A program made the position numbers and the translations under genes. This document shows positions 34,322 through 46,411 of a stretch of DNA of 64,000 bases, piece by piece. Source of the stretch: Heloderma charlesbogerti (Eukaryota; Chordata; Lepidosauria; Squamata; Helodermatidae); contig JANEZZ010001905.1 of the NCBI GenBank assembly GCA_026122225.1, positions 1,984,001-2,048,000 of the forward strand. The letters run 5' to 3'. The notes beneath the pieces were generated by a model, which was not told the origin of the DNA, did not search any database, and saw only the letters and a list, made by a program, of their open reading frames with translations. Position 1 is the first letter of the stretch. Each line of letters starts with the position of its first letter.

Positions 34322-35028
34322 CAGGGGTGGGGAATGTTCTGAGACTGAGGGTTGAATTCCCACCTGGGAAAGATCTTGGGGAGGGGGCCTATTTCACTAG
34401 TGGGCATGGCCAAAGGTAAAGAGGGCATGACCAAAAGAAACATGGGGTGTATGTGACCCACATGTCATTATTACAGATTTTAAGCCTACTCAGAAGTAAG
34501 CAGGGCAGAGCTTCTGCATGTCTACCTAGAAGTAAGCAGGACTGAATCACTCAGCAGCACTTTCAAATAGCATCCCAAATACTATGCTTTTGCATGCCTA
34601 CCCAGAAGTAAGCATCGGCAATGTCTCTACTCACAAGTAAGCAGGACATCCTCTGCAGGACCAGCCTCAGAAGCAAGCAGGACTGAATCACTCAAAAGCA
34701 CTTTCACATAGCATCCCAATCACCATGCTTCTGCATGTCTACTTAGACGTAAGCATGGGCAATGTGTCTACTCACAAGTAAGCAAGGCATTCTCTGCAGG
34801 ACAAGCCTCAGAGGTAAGCAGGACTGAATCATTCAGCAGCTTACACCACAGGCCATGCTCACTCTTCCCTGCAGGGGAAAGCTCTTGTCTCCAATCAGCT
34901 GCTGATCAGAGATAAGAGCTTTTCTCAGCTGGAAGTGTAGGCAGGGCTTTGGAATGAAGCAGGTGGGCTGGATGGGGAACCCCCACAGGCCGCATCTGAG
35001 CCCTTGACCTGGAGCATCACCATCCCTG
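34322..35028. mobile_element. hAT-type MITE with internal 141-bp tandem repeat
   Basis: The ends are CAGGGGTGGGGAATG and ATCACCATCCCTG. CCCTACAT flanks both sides exactly (34314-34321 and 35029-35036). The middle (about 34480-34850) consists of tandem units. No transposase; 707 bp. Confidence 0.92.
34534..34850 (+). repeat. Minisatellite, 141-bp period
   Basis: AAGCAGGACTGAATCA starts at 34534, 34675 and 34816, an even 141-bp spacing. AGTAAGCA sub-motifs recur within each unit. Confidence 0.88.
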
Positions 35029-35353
35029 CCCTACATGCATTGAGTTGAACGCCTGAACAGAGCCCCCAAGCATATAGCTGCATGTGGGGAGGGCTTGGTC
35101 AGTGTGGGCAGGAACACAGTGGGTGGCACATAGGTAGGCACACCCCTCCATTAAAGCACTCAATGAATGTGTGTGTGGGGGGCAGGGGGGGAGTGGAGCC
35201 TTCCCCCCTCCTTGTAAATGTGTTCACTGAATGCCCAATCTGAACAGGCTTTGGTAGACACCTCGTGCACCCGCTGTATATCATCTAGTATGAATTCTGT
35301 GGGTTGATTTGAGCCTTTCTTTGAAGAGGGAGGTCTCACTGGAGCGCAGCCTT

Positions 35354-35555
35354 GAGGGACCATAGCTCAGTGGTGAAACATGCATTGCACCCAGAAGGTG
35401 CCAGGTTGAGATCCCGGCATGTTCAGTTCAAGGATCTCAGAGGGCAGGGCTGGAAGAGAGTCTGCCTCAAACCCTTGAAAACTGCTCGGTCTGTCTCAGA
35501 ATGACGCAGCTTCAATCATGTGTTCATATGTATGGTCTCAAACACAGAGCTCAGT
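35354..35555 (+). repeat. tRNA-derived SINE
   Basis: GACCATAGCTCAGTGGTG matches the tRNA A-box region, followed by AGGTTGAGATCCCGGC (B box) and the body TCTGCCTCAAACCCTTG. Confidence 0.75.
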
Positions 35556-35687
35556 ACTGGAAGATGATCAAGTATCAATAAAAGAGAAGGAAGCTTTGAG
35601 CACATGCAGAGTGCTATCCACCCATTTCAGGCCCTACAAGGCGGAATTAGGCGGAAGGGCATTTTTTATAGGGTTCATCTTAAAATA

Positions 35688-35833
35688 GCCTTCCCCAAGC
35701 TGTCACCATCCTGATATATTGGGACTACAACTCCCATCACCACCACCCAGCATTAGCCATTGGCCATGCTGGCTGTGGATGATGGGAGCTGTGGCCCAAC
35801 ACATCTGGAGGCCATCAGGCTGGGGAAGGCTGT
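35688..35833. repeat. Foldback MITE copy
   Basis: TAGCCTTCCCCAAGCTGTCAC and GGACTACAACTCCCATCAC at the left pair with GCCCAACACATCTGGAGG and CAGGCTGGGGAAGGCTG at the right. Confidence 0.85.
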
Positions 35834-37305
35834 CTGACAGGAATCTGCAAGCCCTGAGAGCTTACTATGTCAACAATTATTATTTTTCGTTGCGTGAGTT
35901 CCTAAAAACCCAGGTGGTGCACAGATCCCATAGGAAGACAGGCCCTGCAGAAAAAGGCTTGCAATTTCCTATCATCAGCATGGTATGGAATCATTAAAAA
36001 ATGTACGGTAAAGGCGAGCAAACCTTCTGATGAGTCGAACGCCCAAAGTGAACATAATGTACAGCCCTAAAGCACGGAGCAAATGAGGAGCTTAAAATGC
36101 TTTTGTGTTATCATAATTTAACATATCATTAGTGGCTGCGGGGTAGGATTTTCATCTCTGCAGGGAGTTTGTTCCTGGTACCACCTCTCTTGCCTAGATT
36201 AGACTGCAGTCTCTACTTGCGAGAGGACATTCGGAAAGAACAGAATGTCCCCCCTGCCCGCCTCGCCTCCTTACTCCTATGAAGGGTGCGAAATCAAAAG
36301 TGTCAGGACACTTTATATGGAGTTAGGCAGCCATCTATTTCGGAAGGCAGCAGGCTTTAAACACATCTACATAATGGATAGAAAAAGTATTTAAACAACA
36401 ATAAAAAGGAAGATTTAGTGGGATTAATAAAGGTGTCTCTTAAAGCCGCATGTCTCCATTAAAATAATTAACGGGGCGTAAAGGAAGCAAGCTTAGAATG
36501 GGGAGAGAGCTTGGGTTTGCAAGGTTTTTTTTAAAAAGGGTTTCTTGTGACCCATGGATGAGCCAGGGCACGCCAGGTGCCAAAATCTCCTGGAAGAATC
36601 GGATGGAAAAAGCAGTCTATAAAAGAGGGATTTAAAACTTTAAGTGATAAGGTGTGGATGCGAAACACAAAGGTTAAGAGAATATTAGAAGGGCAATAAT
36701 TCCATCTGATTAAACTTTTATCTGAAGTGGCTGTAAAATGTTCAGAATGAATTAAGGCTTTTTATTAACAGATGCAAGGGCTCCATAAAAGATTTTCTGA
36801 AATCTAAGTGGCAGAGTAAGAAGGTCTGAACACCTTTTAAAAGAAAGAAATCGTATCATAAAGTTATAATATGATTGCCAGTTTAGAAAAAGAGAGAGAG
36901 ACAGAGAGAGAAAGAAGTATGTCACAGGTGATACAGCTAATCAAGATGTTTTGTAATTTAAAGCAGAGAGAAATTCTATATAGAAAAGGATACCTGCAAT
37001 CATAAGAGAAGCATGCTTATTATTTCCCACATGTACAGCTCCTTTCAGTATGGCTAACTATTCTTTTATTATTTAAAATTGTATTGATTTTTGCAACAGA
37101 ATATACAAACTAAAAGGAACTCACATATGTCCCACACCCTTCCTCAGACGACATACACTAAATGAGATGAAAAATTAATAAAATAAAAGCATTTTTTTAT
37201 TTTGAAAGAAGAAGAAATATTATGGCCTGCCTGCTTCAAAGATCTTGCCCCTCCCTAAAGAGCTCCATGGATTCACTTCTACAAATATTAATCCTCAACC
37301 AGATG
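35834..37305. other. AT-rich unique intronic block
   Basis: About 1.4 kb almost free of recognisable repeats apart from a short (GA)n run near 36892-36912. Candidate for conserved non-coding sequence by its repeat-poor character only. Confidence 0.4.
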
Positions 37306-39465
37306 TTACATGAGAGGAATGTGATTGGTCTCCTGGCATTTTTTCCCACGGAAAAGCAGCCGTGGGAGGTCGTGACTGCGAGTGGAAGACTGGTCGGGGT
37401 GCTGCTTAACCATCTTCCTTCCAGCTGTCTTTCCACTCAAAATTGCCCCGTGCCAGGTGATTTCCCACCTGATGGTGGTGGTGGTGTGGGATGGGGTCCC
37501 TGAGTCTTTTCCCCTCTGGAGAGAAAAGCTGTTTGGGGAGGGTGATTTTGAGTGGACAAACGGCAGGAGGGACAAAGGTGAAGCATCCCCTTTCCCATGC
37601 CTTTCCCTTGCTCATACCAACCCTTTTTCAATTAAAACAAAACTGGAAACTTTTCACAGATCTCCCATATCAAATCAGGTTGGGATGCTAAAGCCTCCTC
37701 TCTGCTAGGAAAAGGACTGGTAGAACTGCTTCGTTCTGCTCCAGAAAGCTTGGGCAACAGAGAAGAATGCTTCCATTCTGCTCCACTCCACAGAATGAAT
37801 TCCGCAAGAGACCTACTGAGACCTGAAGAAGCACTAGGGTGCTGAGTCACCTGCCCGAGGCCTATGGCAGTGCAAAGGCGCAGTGAAGACACTGGCCCCT
37901 TCCTGTGCCAGGGGACTTGGGTTGTTTTCAAACGGGCCTGCTAGACCCTTGACTAGGGAGGCTATTTACACAGTGCCTCCCAGAACGAGAGAACACATCC
38001 CTCCCAAGGAGGGCAAACGGAGACACAGCTTTGCATAAAATGTGCATATGCACGAACTGCAGAAAAGCCAGGAAGCCACCAAACAAATGGTGGTTGTGGG
38101 AAAGGAGTGTGGCCTTCTGGGGAACACTGGAAGGCCAGATCACCATTCCCATGGGGCTGGATTTGTCCCCTAGGCCTAAGGTTCTGTACCCCTGCTCTGG
38201 AGTATGTCATGTGCTACGGTGATACTTTCTCAGGAACGTGCAAAAGCTTACACATGGGCAGAAACAAGCCGCTCGCCATGGCTGGGAGCACCTCAGAGAA
38301 GAAGTCACTGGTTTCTACCACAACCTTCTTTCCTCTCTGTTCAAACTGGGGCTGAGCTACTCAAGATTCTCAAGAGATGTGTGTGCCTTTTGGCTTGCAG
38401 GAGGTGGAAGGAAGCCCCAAATTCCCTGGGAAGTTTGAGGGGGAAGGGGTAAAATTCATGGGGCCGAAAAGTCAATGCCACTACCAGGAGAGGAGCGTCT
38501 TCTCCCCTCCCCAAGGCCGCCAGAGATTCATGACGACTTAGCATCGCCCTGATGGGGGCTTCTGGGAAGAAGCGAGAAGCCTCAACAGAGCAGTGCTGCA
38601 TCAGCACAAGGTGTTGCTCCAGGGGCTTTGCCTTAAAAATGGGCTCCCCTCCCAGTGGCGGAAGTGAGTTTCATCCACCATGACCTCTGCATTTGACCCT
38701 CACCAAAACAGCTAAGACTGCCCCCTGCTATTTTTTCTGCCTGCAAATGGGGCAGCAAAACGTGTGTGTGTTTGTATTTGTGTGTGTATGTGTGTGTGTG
38801 TAACATTTGATCTCATCCCTATTTAAAGCACAGAAGGGCCATTGTTCTTTTCCTGACATTGACACACTCGTAGCACGTGGGGAAAGAGTCACGCAGAATC
38901 CACTTTAGCAAAAACTCTCGAGATGGCACTTGGAGACCAGCTGCTTCCTTCTGCTGCTCCACATCTCCCTTCTTTCTCCAAACAGACATTTCTTCTATCT
39001 GTTCATCCAGCAGTGCATCAAATCCACCACGACTTCTGCGAGCCTGAGAGGCCCATGGCGGTTTCCTTCCTCCCCGCTGCAAAACAAGTGTTGAAAATGT
39101 AGTGTTGCCTCGACATTAAAGGGATCGTCGATTCTGCTCTGGAAGTCAAGCTACTCAAGGATGTTTTGGGCTGTGACATGACGGTGAGACGATCATTTGG
39201 GGTTCTTCAAAGGAAAACTTCTGTTTCCTCCTCCTCCTCTTTCTTCCAGGAAAAGCCCAAGCTAGGTAAAAGATACATTCCTACAGAGGGACAGAGGAGA
39301 CTTCTTCTGTGTGCTCTGAAATTGCTACAGGCAGATCTGATCTTCGGGTTGAACCTGTGCTCTCAAAAGCAGTGGAAGTCCTACATCAGACAGGGAATGA
39401 CTGCTGGATATGAAGGAACAGTGGGAGGAAAAGGGTTGCCATCTAGCTCCTAATATGCACTAGAG
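37306..39465. other. Intronic sequence with partial inverted repeats
   Basis: CCACTCAAAATTGCCCC near 37434 and the complementary GGTGATTTTGAGTGG near 37540 suggest a decayed foldback. A (GT)n tract lies at 38761-38802. No gene. Confidence 0.4.
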
Positions 39466-40590
39466 GAGGGGTGGAGACCCTTAAGACTGGGGGCCAAATG
39501 TAGCCCTCCTGGAGTCCCTATCTGGCTCTCCGAGTCTTCCCCAGATCATAGAATCATAGAATAGTAGGGTTGGAAGGGGCCTACAAGGCCATCGAGTCCA
39601 ACCCCCTGCTCAATGCAGGAATCCAAGTCAGAGCATCTCTGGCAGATGGCTGCCCAGCCTCGTCTTGAAGGCCTCCAGTGTGGGAGAGCCCACCACCTCC
39701 CCAGGTAATTGGTTCCATTATCGTATTGCTCTTACAGTCAGGAAGTTTTTCCTGATGTTCAGCCGGAATCTGGTTTCCTGGAACTTGAGGCCATTATTCC
39801 GTATCCTGCACTCTGGGATGATCGAGAAGAGATCCTGGCCTTCCCCTCTGTGACAACCTTTCAAGTACTTGAAGAGTGCTATCATATCTCCCCTCAGTCT
39901 TCTCTTCTCAAGGCTAAACATGCCCAGTTCTTTCAGTCTCTCTTCATAGGGCTTTGTTTCCAGCCCCCTGATCATCTTTGTTGCCCTCCTCTGAACCCTC
40001 TCCAGTTTGTCTGCATCCTTCTTAAAGTGTAGTGCCCAGAACTAGACACAGGACTCCAGATGAGGCCTAACCAGTGCTGAGGAGAGGGGAACTAGTATTT
40101 CCCGGGATTTGGAAGCTATGCTTCTATTAATGCAGCCCAAAATAGCACTGGCCTTTTTTGCAGCCACATCACATTGTTGGCTCATCTTCAGCTTGTGATC
40201 GACAACAATTCCAAGATCCTTCTCGCTTGTAGTGTGGTTGAGCCACGTATCCCCCATCTTGTCACTGTGCATTTGGTTTCTTTTTCCTAGGTGCAGAACT
40301 TGGCATTTATCCCTATTAAATGTCATTTTGTTGTTTTCTGCTCAGCCACGCTCCCTTCCTTTGCCCCCCCTTTCCCCCACCCACCGATCTTTTGGTGATT
40401 TCCCGACTCCCCATTCGTGCATTCCCCCCCCCCCCATTCTAAAAGGTTGACATTTCTCTGCTAAGGCTGAGTTACCGGCAGCAAGAGATTGCAGCTAAAA
40501 GATGCTGGTCTGTTTTGGCTCCGTCCCTTTTTACCTTTGGCCCTGCCCACCCCAGCATGTGGCCCCCGAGAGCTGAAAAGAGGAGCAGCA
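39466..40590. mobile_element. CAGGGGTGGGGAAC-family MITE split by CR1
   Basis: The left part (39466-39543) and right part (40333-40590, with AAAAGGTTGACATTTCTCT) are the two halves of the same MITE family as 9073-9459, separated by an antisense CR1. The ends are too degraded to read a duplication. Confidence 0.7.
39544..40332 (-). mobile_element. CR1 LINE, 5' truncated, antisense
   Basis: The 3' end is ATCATAGAATCATAGAATAG followed by the usual CR1 tail. Upstream on the minus strand is ORF2 C-terminal coding: FNRDKCQVLHLGKRNQ, then VDHKLKMSQQCD and KKASAILGCINR, then YEERLKELGMFSLEKRRLRG in another frame. The frame is broken, so it is a dead copy. Confidence 0.92.
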
Positions 40591-40682
40591 GCCCTGAACT
40601 CGGGGAAGGAGGAAAGGGGCAACCTTCTCACCAGCGACTGCAATGCAACACTGTTGCGATACCCCAGATACAAAGCATGCTA

Positions 40683-40762
40683 GGCATACTTACTTGGGAG
40701 TAAGCCTTACCGGGCTCAGTTGGTCTTACTTCTGAGTAGGCATTCATAGGGTTGGGCTGTAA
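40683..40762. repeat. Short repeat with GGGAGTAAGCC core
   Basis: ATACTTACTTGGGAGTAAGC and CTTACTTCTGAGTAGGCATTC then TAGGGTTGGGCTG. Same family as 9987-10076. Confidence 0.6.
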
Positions 40763-42430
40763 ACCCCTATTTAAAATGAACACTCAGTGTGTTCGCAGCC
40801 AGACAGGGCAGTTCCTGGTGGTCGGGGGATATGTGCCAGCTTTTGTATCTCACAGAATGCTTTGCTTGGAAAAACAGAAACGGTCCATGGCTACAAGGAG
40901 GGAAATAACAGTGCACCCTACTCCTGTGTTCTGCTTTACGCTGCAGGCCATGGGACTTTCCAAAAAACCACGGCACCCCCCCCCCCAGAGCCCTGGGCTG
41001 CAACTGGTTTTCAAGGTCACCTTAGAGAAGGGGAGGGGGTGATGGGCCAACCCCACCCCCATCTCCCCCAAAGAGCACTTCCATGGCTGCTTCTCACTCT
41101 CGCCTCTGAGTTGGCAGTGGGGGAAGGGGTGTTGGGTCCTCTTTGGTGGGCTGGATTTGGCAGTGGCAGCCTACCCTAGGTTCATCAGAACTTCCTTGCT
41201 GAGAGAGACTAAAGGTCCCTCTGTCTAGCACCCTGTTGCCAACAGAAGCCAGGATGCTCCCGGGAAGCCCCTCCCCTCTTGCCTGTCTAGGACTCGGAGG
41301 CATACTGCCTCCGAACAAGGAGGCTCCATTTAGCTGCCACAGTGAACAGCCACTGATAAACCCATCCTCCACCCCCTGTCCTGTCCTATTGCATCCTCCT
41401 CACCCACCGTGTCTGCTTTGGTGATGGCATGCACAGGTTGTGCAAGTCACGCACAGGCTGGCATTAAAATCAGAAGCAGAATAAAGGGACATGGAGTCTT
41501 TTCATTCTCTCCGAATGGCTTGATTTGGCAGGTGCCTCAAGCAGCCCATCCAAGCCGCATGGAACTCTTTTTGTGAACAGTTGCATCTCATTACCCTCCA
41601 TCCATTCTTCATGGGGGGAATGATTTTTCTAGCCTTGAGATTCTGCAGTCAAGGTGATCCTTAAGCCTTGGCTGGCTCTTGCGCCCCGTGACACAGCTCT
41701 CTTCTTCATACTCTGCACTGAAATTCTCCCCCTCTCCCCGGCTGCCCCATCCAAGTTTCCTTCGTATGCCTGTCTTATTCTGCCCTTCCAGACCAATGGG
41801 CACGATCGGTCTGTGCCAAAAGGAACTGCTGTCCTAAGACGGTGCTGCAGTTGCATGGTTTTTCTTAATTTGAGGAAGCACCCTTCGCAAAGGAAATCTC
41901 TGCTGTCTTTTCAAGCAGAAGAGTTACGACGAAGCTTTCTCCATATCACTTGTGGTGCCAAATAGATTTCTCCTTCCCCCTGACACAGTGCCTGCAGGCT
42001 TCCAAAGTTGGGGCCACTAACTTGATGAACCCTCCTGCTGCTGCTACCAGGAAGGATGTACAGGCCTTTCGTTTGTGTTCGCAAATCATGCAAACATGTC
42101 CCATTTGCGACCCTGAACACAAATGCCAACAGGAGCACGTGTTCTCTGGAAATGTTTGCAAATTCCTGAACTTGTCTTCATGTTGGAAAAATGTTTGCAA
42201 AAATTTTTGCAAAAATGCACGTTTTCACGGTTTACTCTATGGCGGAAAGTAAACATCTGAGTGCACTCTTTTTAAAATGCTCGTTTCCCCCATTTGAAAT
42301 GCGCCCCTTTCCTCTTCGAACAAAGCAAATAAAGAGTGCAATTGTACATGGGAAACGAGGCGAGCTGAGCTTTGAGGTGGTGTTCACAGAACCTTGTCAA
42401 TCACAAAAACCGCTTGTTCGTCCATTCATA
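40763..42430. other. Intronic sequence without recognised feature
   Basis: Contains a TTTGCAAAAAT-rich patch near 42180-42215. No gene or clear repeat family. Confidence 0.4.
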
Positions 42431-42785
42431 GCTATTATGGGGTGTGTAACCTCAGGTCTGGGGCTAAACCCCGCTTGCCTGGGTTCCCGATCCAGCCAGA
42501 TGCCCACGCCCCTTTACTGTGAGCACACCGCTTTCCCTTAACGGACGATTGTTTGGTTGTCTTCCAGCATTTGCACGGTTTCTTTTCTGTTCAAAAAGGT
42601 TGAAATGCCTCTTCAAAGGCTTAGTTACTGGCTGTAAGAGCTGTACATTAAAATAGGTTGGGATTTTTGGTGTTCTGGACCCCACTCCATTTGCCTTTGG
42701 CCCCACCCACTACCAGAATGCGGCCCCTCAGAGGTTCTCTGAAACAGAATTTGGTCCTCAGGCTAAAAGAGGTTCCCCACCCCTG
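42431..42785. repeat. CAGGGGTGGGGAAC-family MITE, left end decayed
   Basis: It carries AAAAGGTTGAAATGCCTCT in the middle and ends AAAGAGGTTCCCCACCCCTG. The left part begins about CTCAGGTCTGGGGCTAAACC. Confidence 0.7.
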
Positions 42786-43149
42786 CTGTACAGAGTATAG
42801 ATTTGACGGCTGCACGCTCATTACATCTCCACAGGGACATCGAATGCAGAGGGGGCAGCAAGGCTGTGCCCGCCAACTGTGACCCCAATGTCTGCCCTCT
42901 TTCTGTCAGAGGCAAGAAACACTTCTGGTGTAGATCAATATGTGTGGACTCTTCCTTGTGTCCCAGAACCCTGGTCATGCTGAGCTCCAGGACCAAAGGA
43001 AACCTCCACATGTAGAGGTCTACGCCCAGAGGCTTCTCTGCCGTGGACATCCACACTAATGCACAGACAGAAGTGCGGGGTGGTGGTGGTGCTTTGTTGG
43101 GGTTGAGGCTACAAGCATGTCCCTGCAGCGTATCCCTACACAGTTTGCC

Positions 43150-43480
43150 CCTTCTTCATAGGAAAGATCTGGAAACCATGCTTCTGTTAATGCAGCCTAT
43201 GGTCGCATTAGCCTTTTTGGCAGCTGCATCACACTGCTGGCACACATTCGACTTGTGATCAATTAAGACAGCTACATGTACTCACCCATCTTATACTTGT
43301 GCCTTCTATTTTATTTATGTGTTGGTACCTAAATGCAGGACTTTACATTTATCTCTGTGGAATTTCAACTTGCCCCATGTTCCAGCTTGTCAAAAGAGGC
43401 TTGAATCTTGATTCTGCCTTCCATGGTATGAGATGTCCCTCCGAGCTTAGGGTCATCTGCAAATTCGATCAGCAAATCTG
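43150..43480 (-). mobile_element. CR1 LINE fragment, antisense
   Basis: ATGCTTCTGTTAATGCAGCC, TTTTGGCAGCTGCATCACAC and CTTAGGGTCATCTGCAAATT correspond to CR1 ORF2 and its 3' region. Decayed. Confidence 0.75.
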
Positions 43481-44977
43481 ATCAAGGGCATTCTTCACCT
43501 GCTGCTGCAGAATATGGCTTGCATTTTGTGAGACCTGCAACATTAGCAATGACAGGAGCAGGCCGTGTGGCAAGGTCCCCTGTAGAAAGCTCCCAGGCCA
43601 GGCTTAGTCTCTCATCAGGCCACTCCTGGGCACAGATTTGCCTTGCTTCGCCTCTGCTTGCTCCTCTGGCCCCAGGTGGCTCTGAGCACTCTTCCCACCC
43701 AGGCACCCCAAGAGATTTGGCAGGGGCAAGCTCTGACAGCACACAAAACAGCACTGGGCATGCAAGCCATTGTCGCAAAACAGAATACCGCTGTAGGAAT
43801 CCAGCTGTTGCAATACTGGACTAGCTCCGGTCCCCAGGAAATGTTGACTTTGGACTCACCAGGCAAGGGGCAGAATTCAGTGAGCTGGACATATTTGGGA
43901 GTTACTTGACAGGAACGTTGTATATGTGTATTTCGAGGGCTCACTGAAGTCTAGCTCCGGCCTGTTACCTCCTATGTAACTAGCGCTCTATTTCCACGGC
44001 CAGCCTGGCTGATTTGGTTCCGTGCTTTAAGGGACCAATCTAGGCTGCTGTACCAGCCTGCTGAGCATCCTGTCAGCTGACCCCCAAGGGCCAATTGCAG
44101 CCCACCAAGCACTATAAAGCATCTGGCTCAGAATGTGTTCCTCAGTCTGAGCAACATAAGCAGGATGCTGCCCAAGGTCCTGCTTCGGCTTCCTTTCCCT
44201 GATCGCTGCCTTGGATCATGGCCCCTGCCTGGGTTTTGAATCTGCACCTTCCCCCATCTCCTCCATCCTTGGGGGGGGGGCGTGTGCTCCACCACTCAAC
44301 CTCCTGCCTGCCCACTGACTTCTAGAGTCTGGCTTTTACTGATATTACTATTCCTTTTTGACATCCGCAAAACAGAATATCCCACCACATTTTGGTGGCA
44401 CCTCTTTCCCGGCAGAGGGAGCAAGGTGACCCCGAGTGAAATTCTGGAAGGGCTCAGATGTGCCTCGGCTTTAAGGGTGTGCGGCACTTTAATGCATTTC
44501 ATATTTCTTGTTTTTCAAGTAGTCACTCAGAATTCTTCAGACTCTTTGGGAAACAAACATAATAGTCTTAATGAACCCACTGAGCAGTTAAAATTCAAAT
44601 TGCCGAGCGCAGAGAGCGTCGCACCGACAACCACTTTCCGTAAATTACTCTCCAATTTGGTTTGTGATAAAAACAAAAATAAAAGATTTTTAAATGTGTG
44701 TGCGTGTATTCTTTTGCATCTGATTTACGTTTTTCCTTGGTTGCTATTTTCCCCCATAATCTCTTTTATGGGAAAAATAGCATATGAATTATATATAGAC
44801 ACATGCACACATTTAAATAGCTATTCTTCTGCTGTACAGACCCAGAAGCATCTGGTTTCTTTCTATCCAATCCACCCAGAGGTTCTTCTGTGCAAGCCCC
44901 ATTTGACACCAAGAGAATAGCGATGGCAGATTTGGGCACCAGGAGACCAGTGTTCAAATTATTATTGTTATTATTAC
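43481..44977. other. Intronic sequence, no recognised gene
   Basis: AT-rich at 44480-44800. The 212-residue plus-strand frame at 44282-44920 shows no domain and no splice-consistent neighbours. I regard it as chance. Confidence 0.45.
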
Positions 44978-45065
44978 CCAGTGCAGTCCTATGCTTGACT
45001 ACTCAGAAGTAAGTTCCACAGAGTTCAATGGTCTTATTCCCACGTAGGTGTGTATAGCATTGCAC
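44978..45065. repeat. Short repeat with TACTCAGAAGTAAG core
   Basis: GTGCAGTCCTATGCTTGACT to TGTATAGCATTGCACGG, same family as 9987-10076. The ends are complementary (TGCA...CCTATGC against GCATTGCA). Confidence 0.6.
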
Positions 45066-45310
45066 GGCAAGGTATTTCCGTCCTGCCTCCTAGGGCTGAG
45101 CCCTCACCACCAGCTGGCTCACAAAACAAGACATTAGCATCAAAATATTAATACCATACAATTAAAGGTATTGCCAAGACTTGTATTTCTGGGCTCGGGA
45201 ACAGAAGACTCGGGGACTTGTAATTTTCACCTTTGTAATGGGGTGGGTGGGTGCCTGGGGAGTGGGCTCAGAAATCAATTTGGAATGGCTTGGAAGTGGT
45301 GCTTTTCCTA

Positions 45311-45568
45311 CATGTTTATTTTATTTTATTTATTTTATTTTTATTTATATCCCGCCTTTTTTCCTCCTTAAGGACCCCAAGGTGGCGTACATAGTCCTCC
45401 TCTCCATTTTATCCTCACAACAACAACCCTGTGAGGTGGGTTGGGCTGAGAGTCTGCGACTGGCCCAAAGTCACCCAGTGAGCGTCCATGGCCCAGTGGG
45501 GATGAGAACCCAGATCTCCCAGCTCCCAGTCCAGCACTCTCACCATTACACCACACTGGCTCTCCAGT
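45311..45568 (-). mobile_element. Sauria-type SINE, antisense
   Basis: It starts with the complementary tail (TATATCCCGCC and AAGGTGGCGTAC) and continues through CACAACAACAACCCTGTGAG, GAACCCAGATCTCCC (B box reversed) and CACCACACTGGCTCTCC. Confidence 0.92.
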
Positions 45569-46214
45569 GTGTTGGGAAATATCTTATTTTGAGCCAATCC
45601 AATCTGAGCCAGGAGTGGGTGGGTGGGAGGGGGGCGCTCGCCCATCACTAGTTCAAATCCCACCTTAGCCCTGGGCTTCATTGTGCGGTCTTGACTGCCT
45701 CATTACCTCTCTGTCTCAGTTCCCCATCTGTAAATGGGAAGTCACAAGTGCAGTGTTTCCTGGACTGAGGCGGGGGGGGGGGCATGATTGCGGGGGGTGG
45801 GGATGTGTAGCTGCTTGTCAGCCTGCTGTTAAATATATAGAGCCTCCATCAAAGGGTGTGTGTGTGTGGGCAGTCTGCAATCCTATCAGTGAAAGGACAA
45901 CTTCCTCACGGGGTTATCGCCTGGGGAAAAACAGTAACGATTTGCGAAGTGCTCTGCAAATTAAAAGCGACATATAAAAGATGTAGCAAGTCTTGGTGCA
46001 AGGACCACTGCAAAGAGCACTTGCCCACCAAATCTAGGATGCATTTTGGGGAATGTTTAGAGAGACGCCAGAAAATGTATCCTCTGACACATGACATGTC
46101 TTTGCTTAACCCATTTCTTCTTCCCAAAAATAAAGGTCCTCAAAGCATATCACTGAGCGCAGGTCACTTTCTTCCCCAGCTCTGTTCTGCTTCAGCTACC
46201 AATCCCCAGTTCTA

Positions 46215-46400
46215 CAGGGTGTCTTGGAATTCTGCATGCTTTGCATGCAGAGGATCCATAGTCCAATCCCTTGTGTCTCCAGTGATCTCAGGTAGTCAGG
46301 GGCGAGTGGGGAAACTTTAGAGACCCGCTGCCAGTAGGCAGTTCAGAGCTAAATGGAACAGGGGTCTCACTCAAAATCAGACAGCTTCATATATTCATAG
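46215..46400 (+). repeat. tRNA-derived SINE, 5' decayed
   Basis: TGCATGCAGAGGATCCATAG, GTCCAATCCC, then the AGACCCGCTGCCAGTAGGC body and the tail TCAGACAGCTTCATATATTC. It lies just before a better copy. Confidence 0.65.
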
Positions 46401-46411
46401 GAGTCACAGGA

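Noticed and set aside
34534..34850. CRISPR-like array
   Set aside because: A vertebrate context. The units are direct 141-bp tandem copies without constant-repeat and unique-spacer alternation, inside a MITE.
39718..40326. Functional reverse-transcriptase gene
   Set aside because: Frames are broken by shifts and the element is 5' truncated. It is a dead CR1 copy.
44282..44920. 212-residue open frame as a gene
   Set aside because: No domain, low-complexity stretches, and AT-rich intronic context with no matching splice sites.
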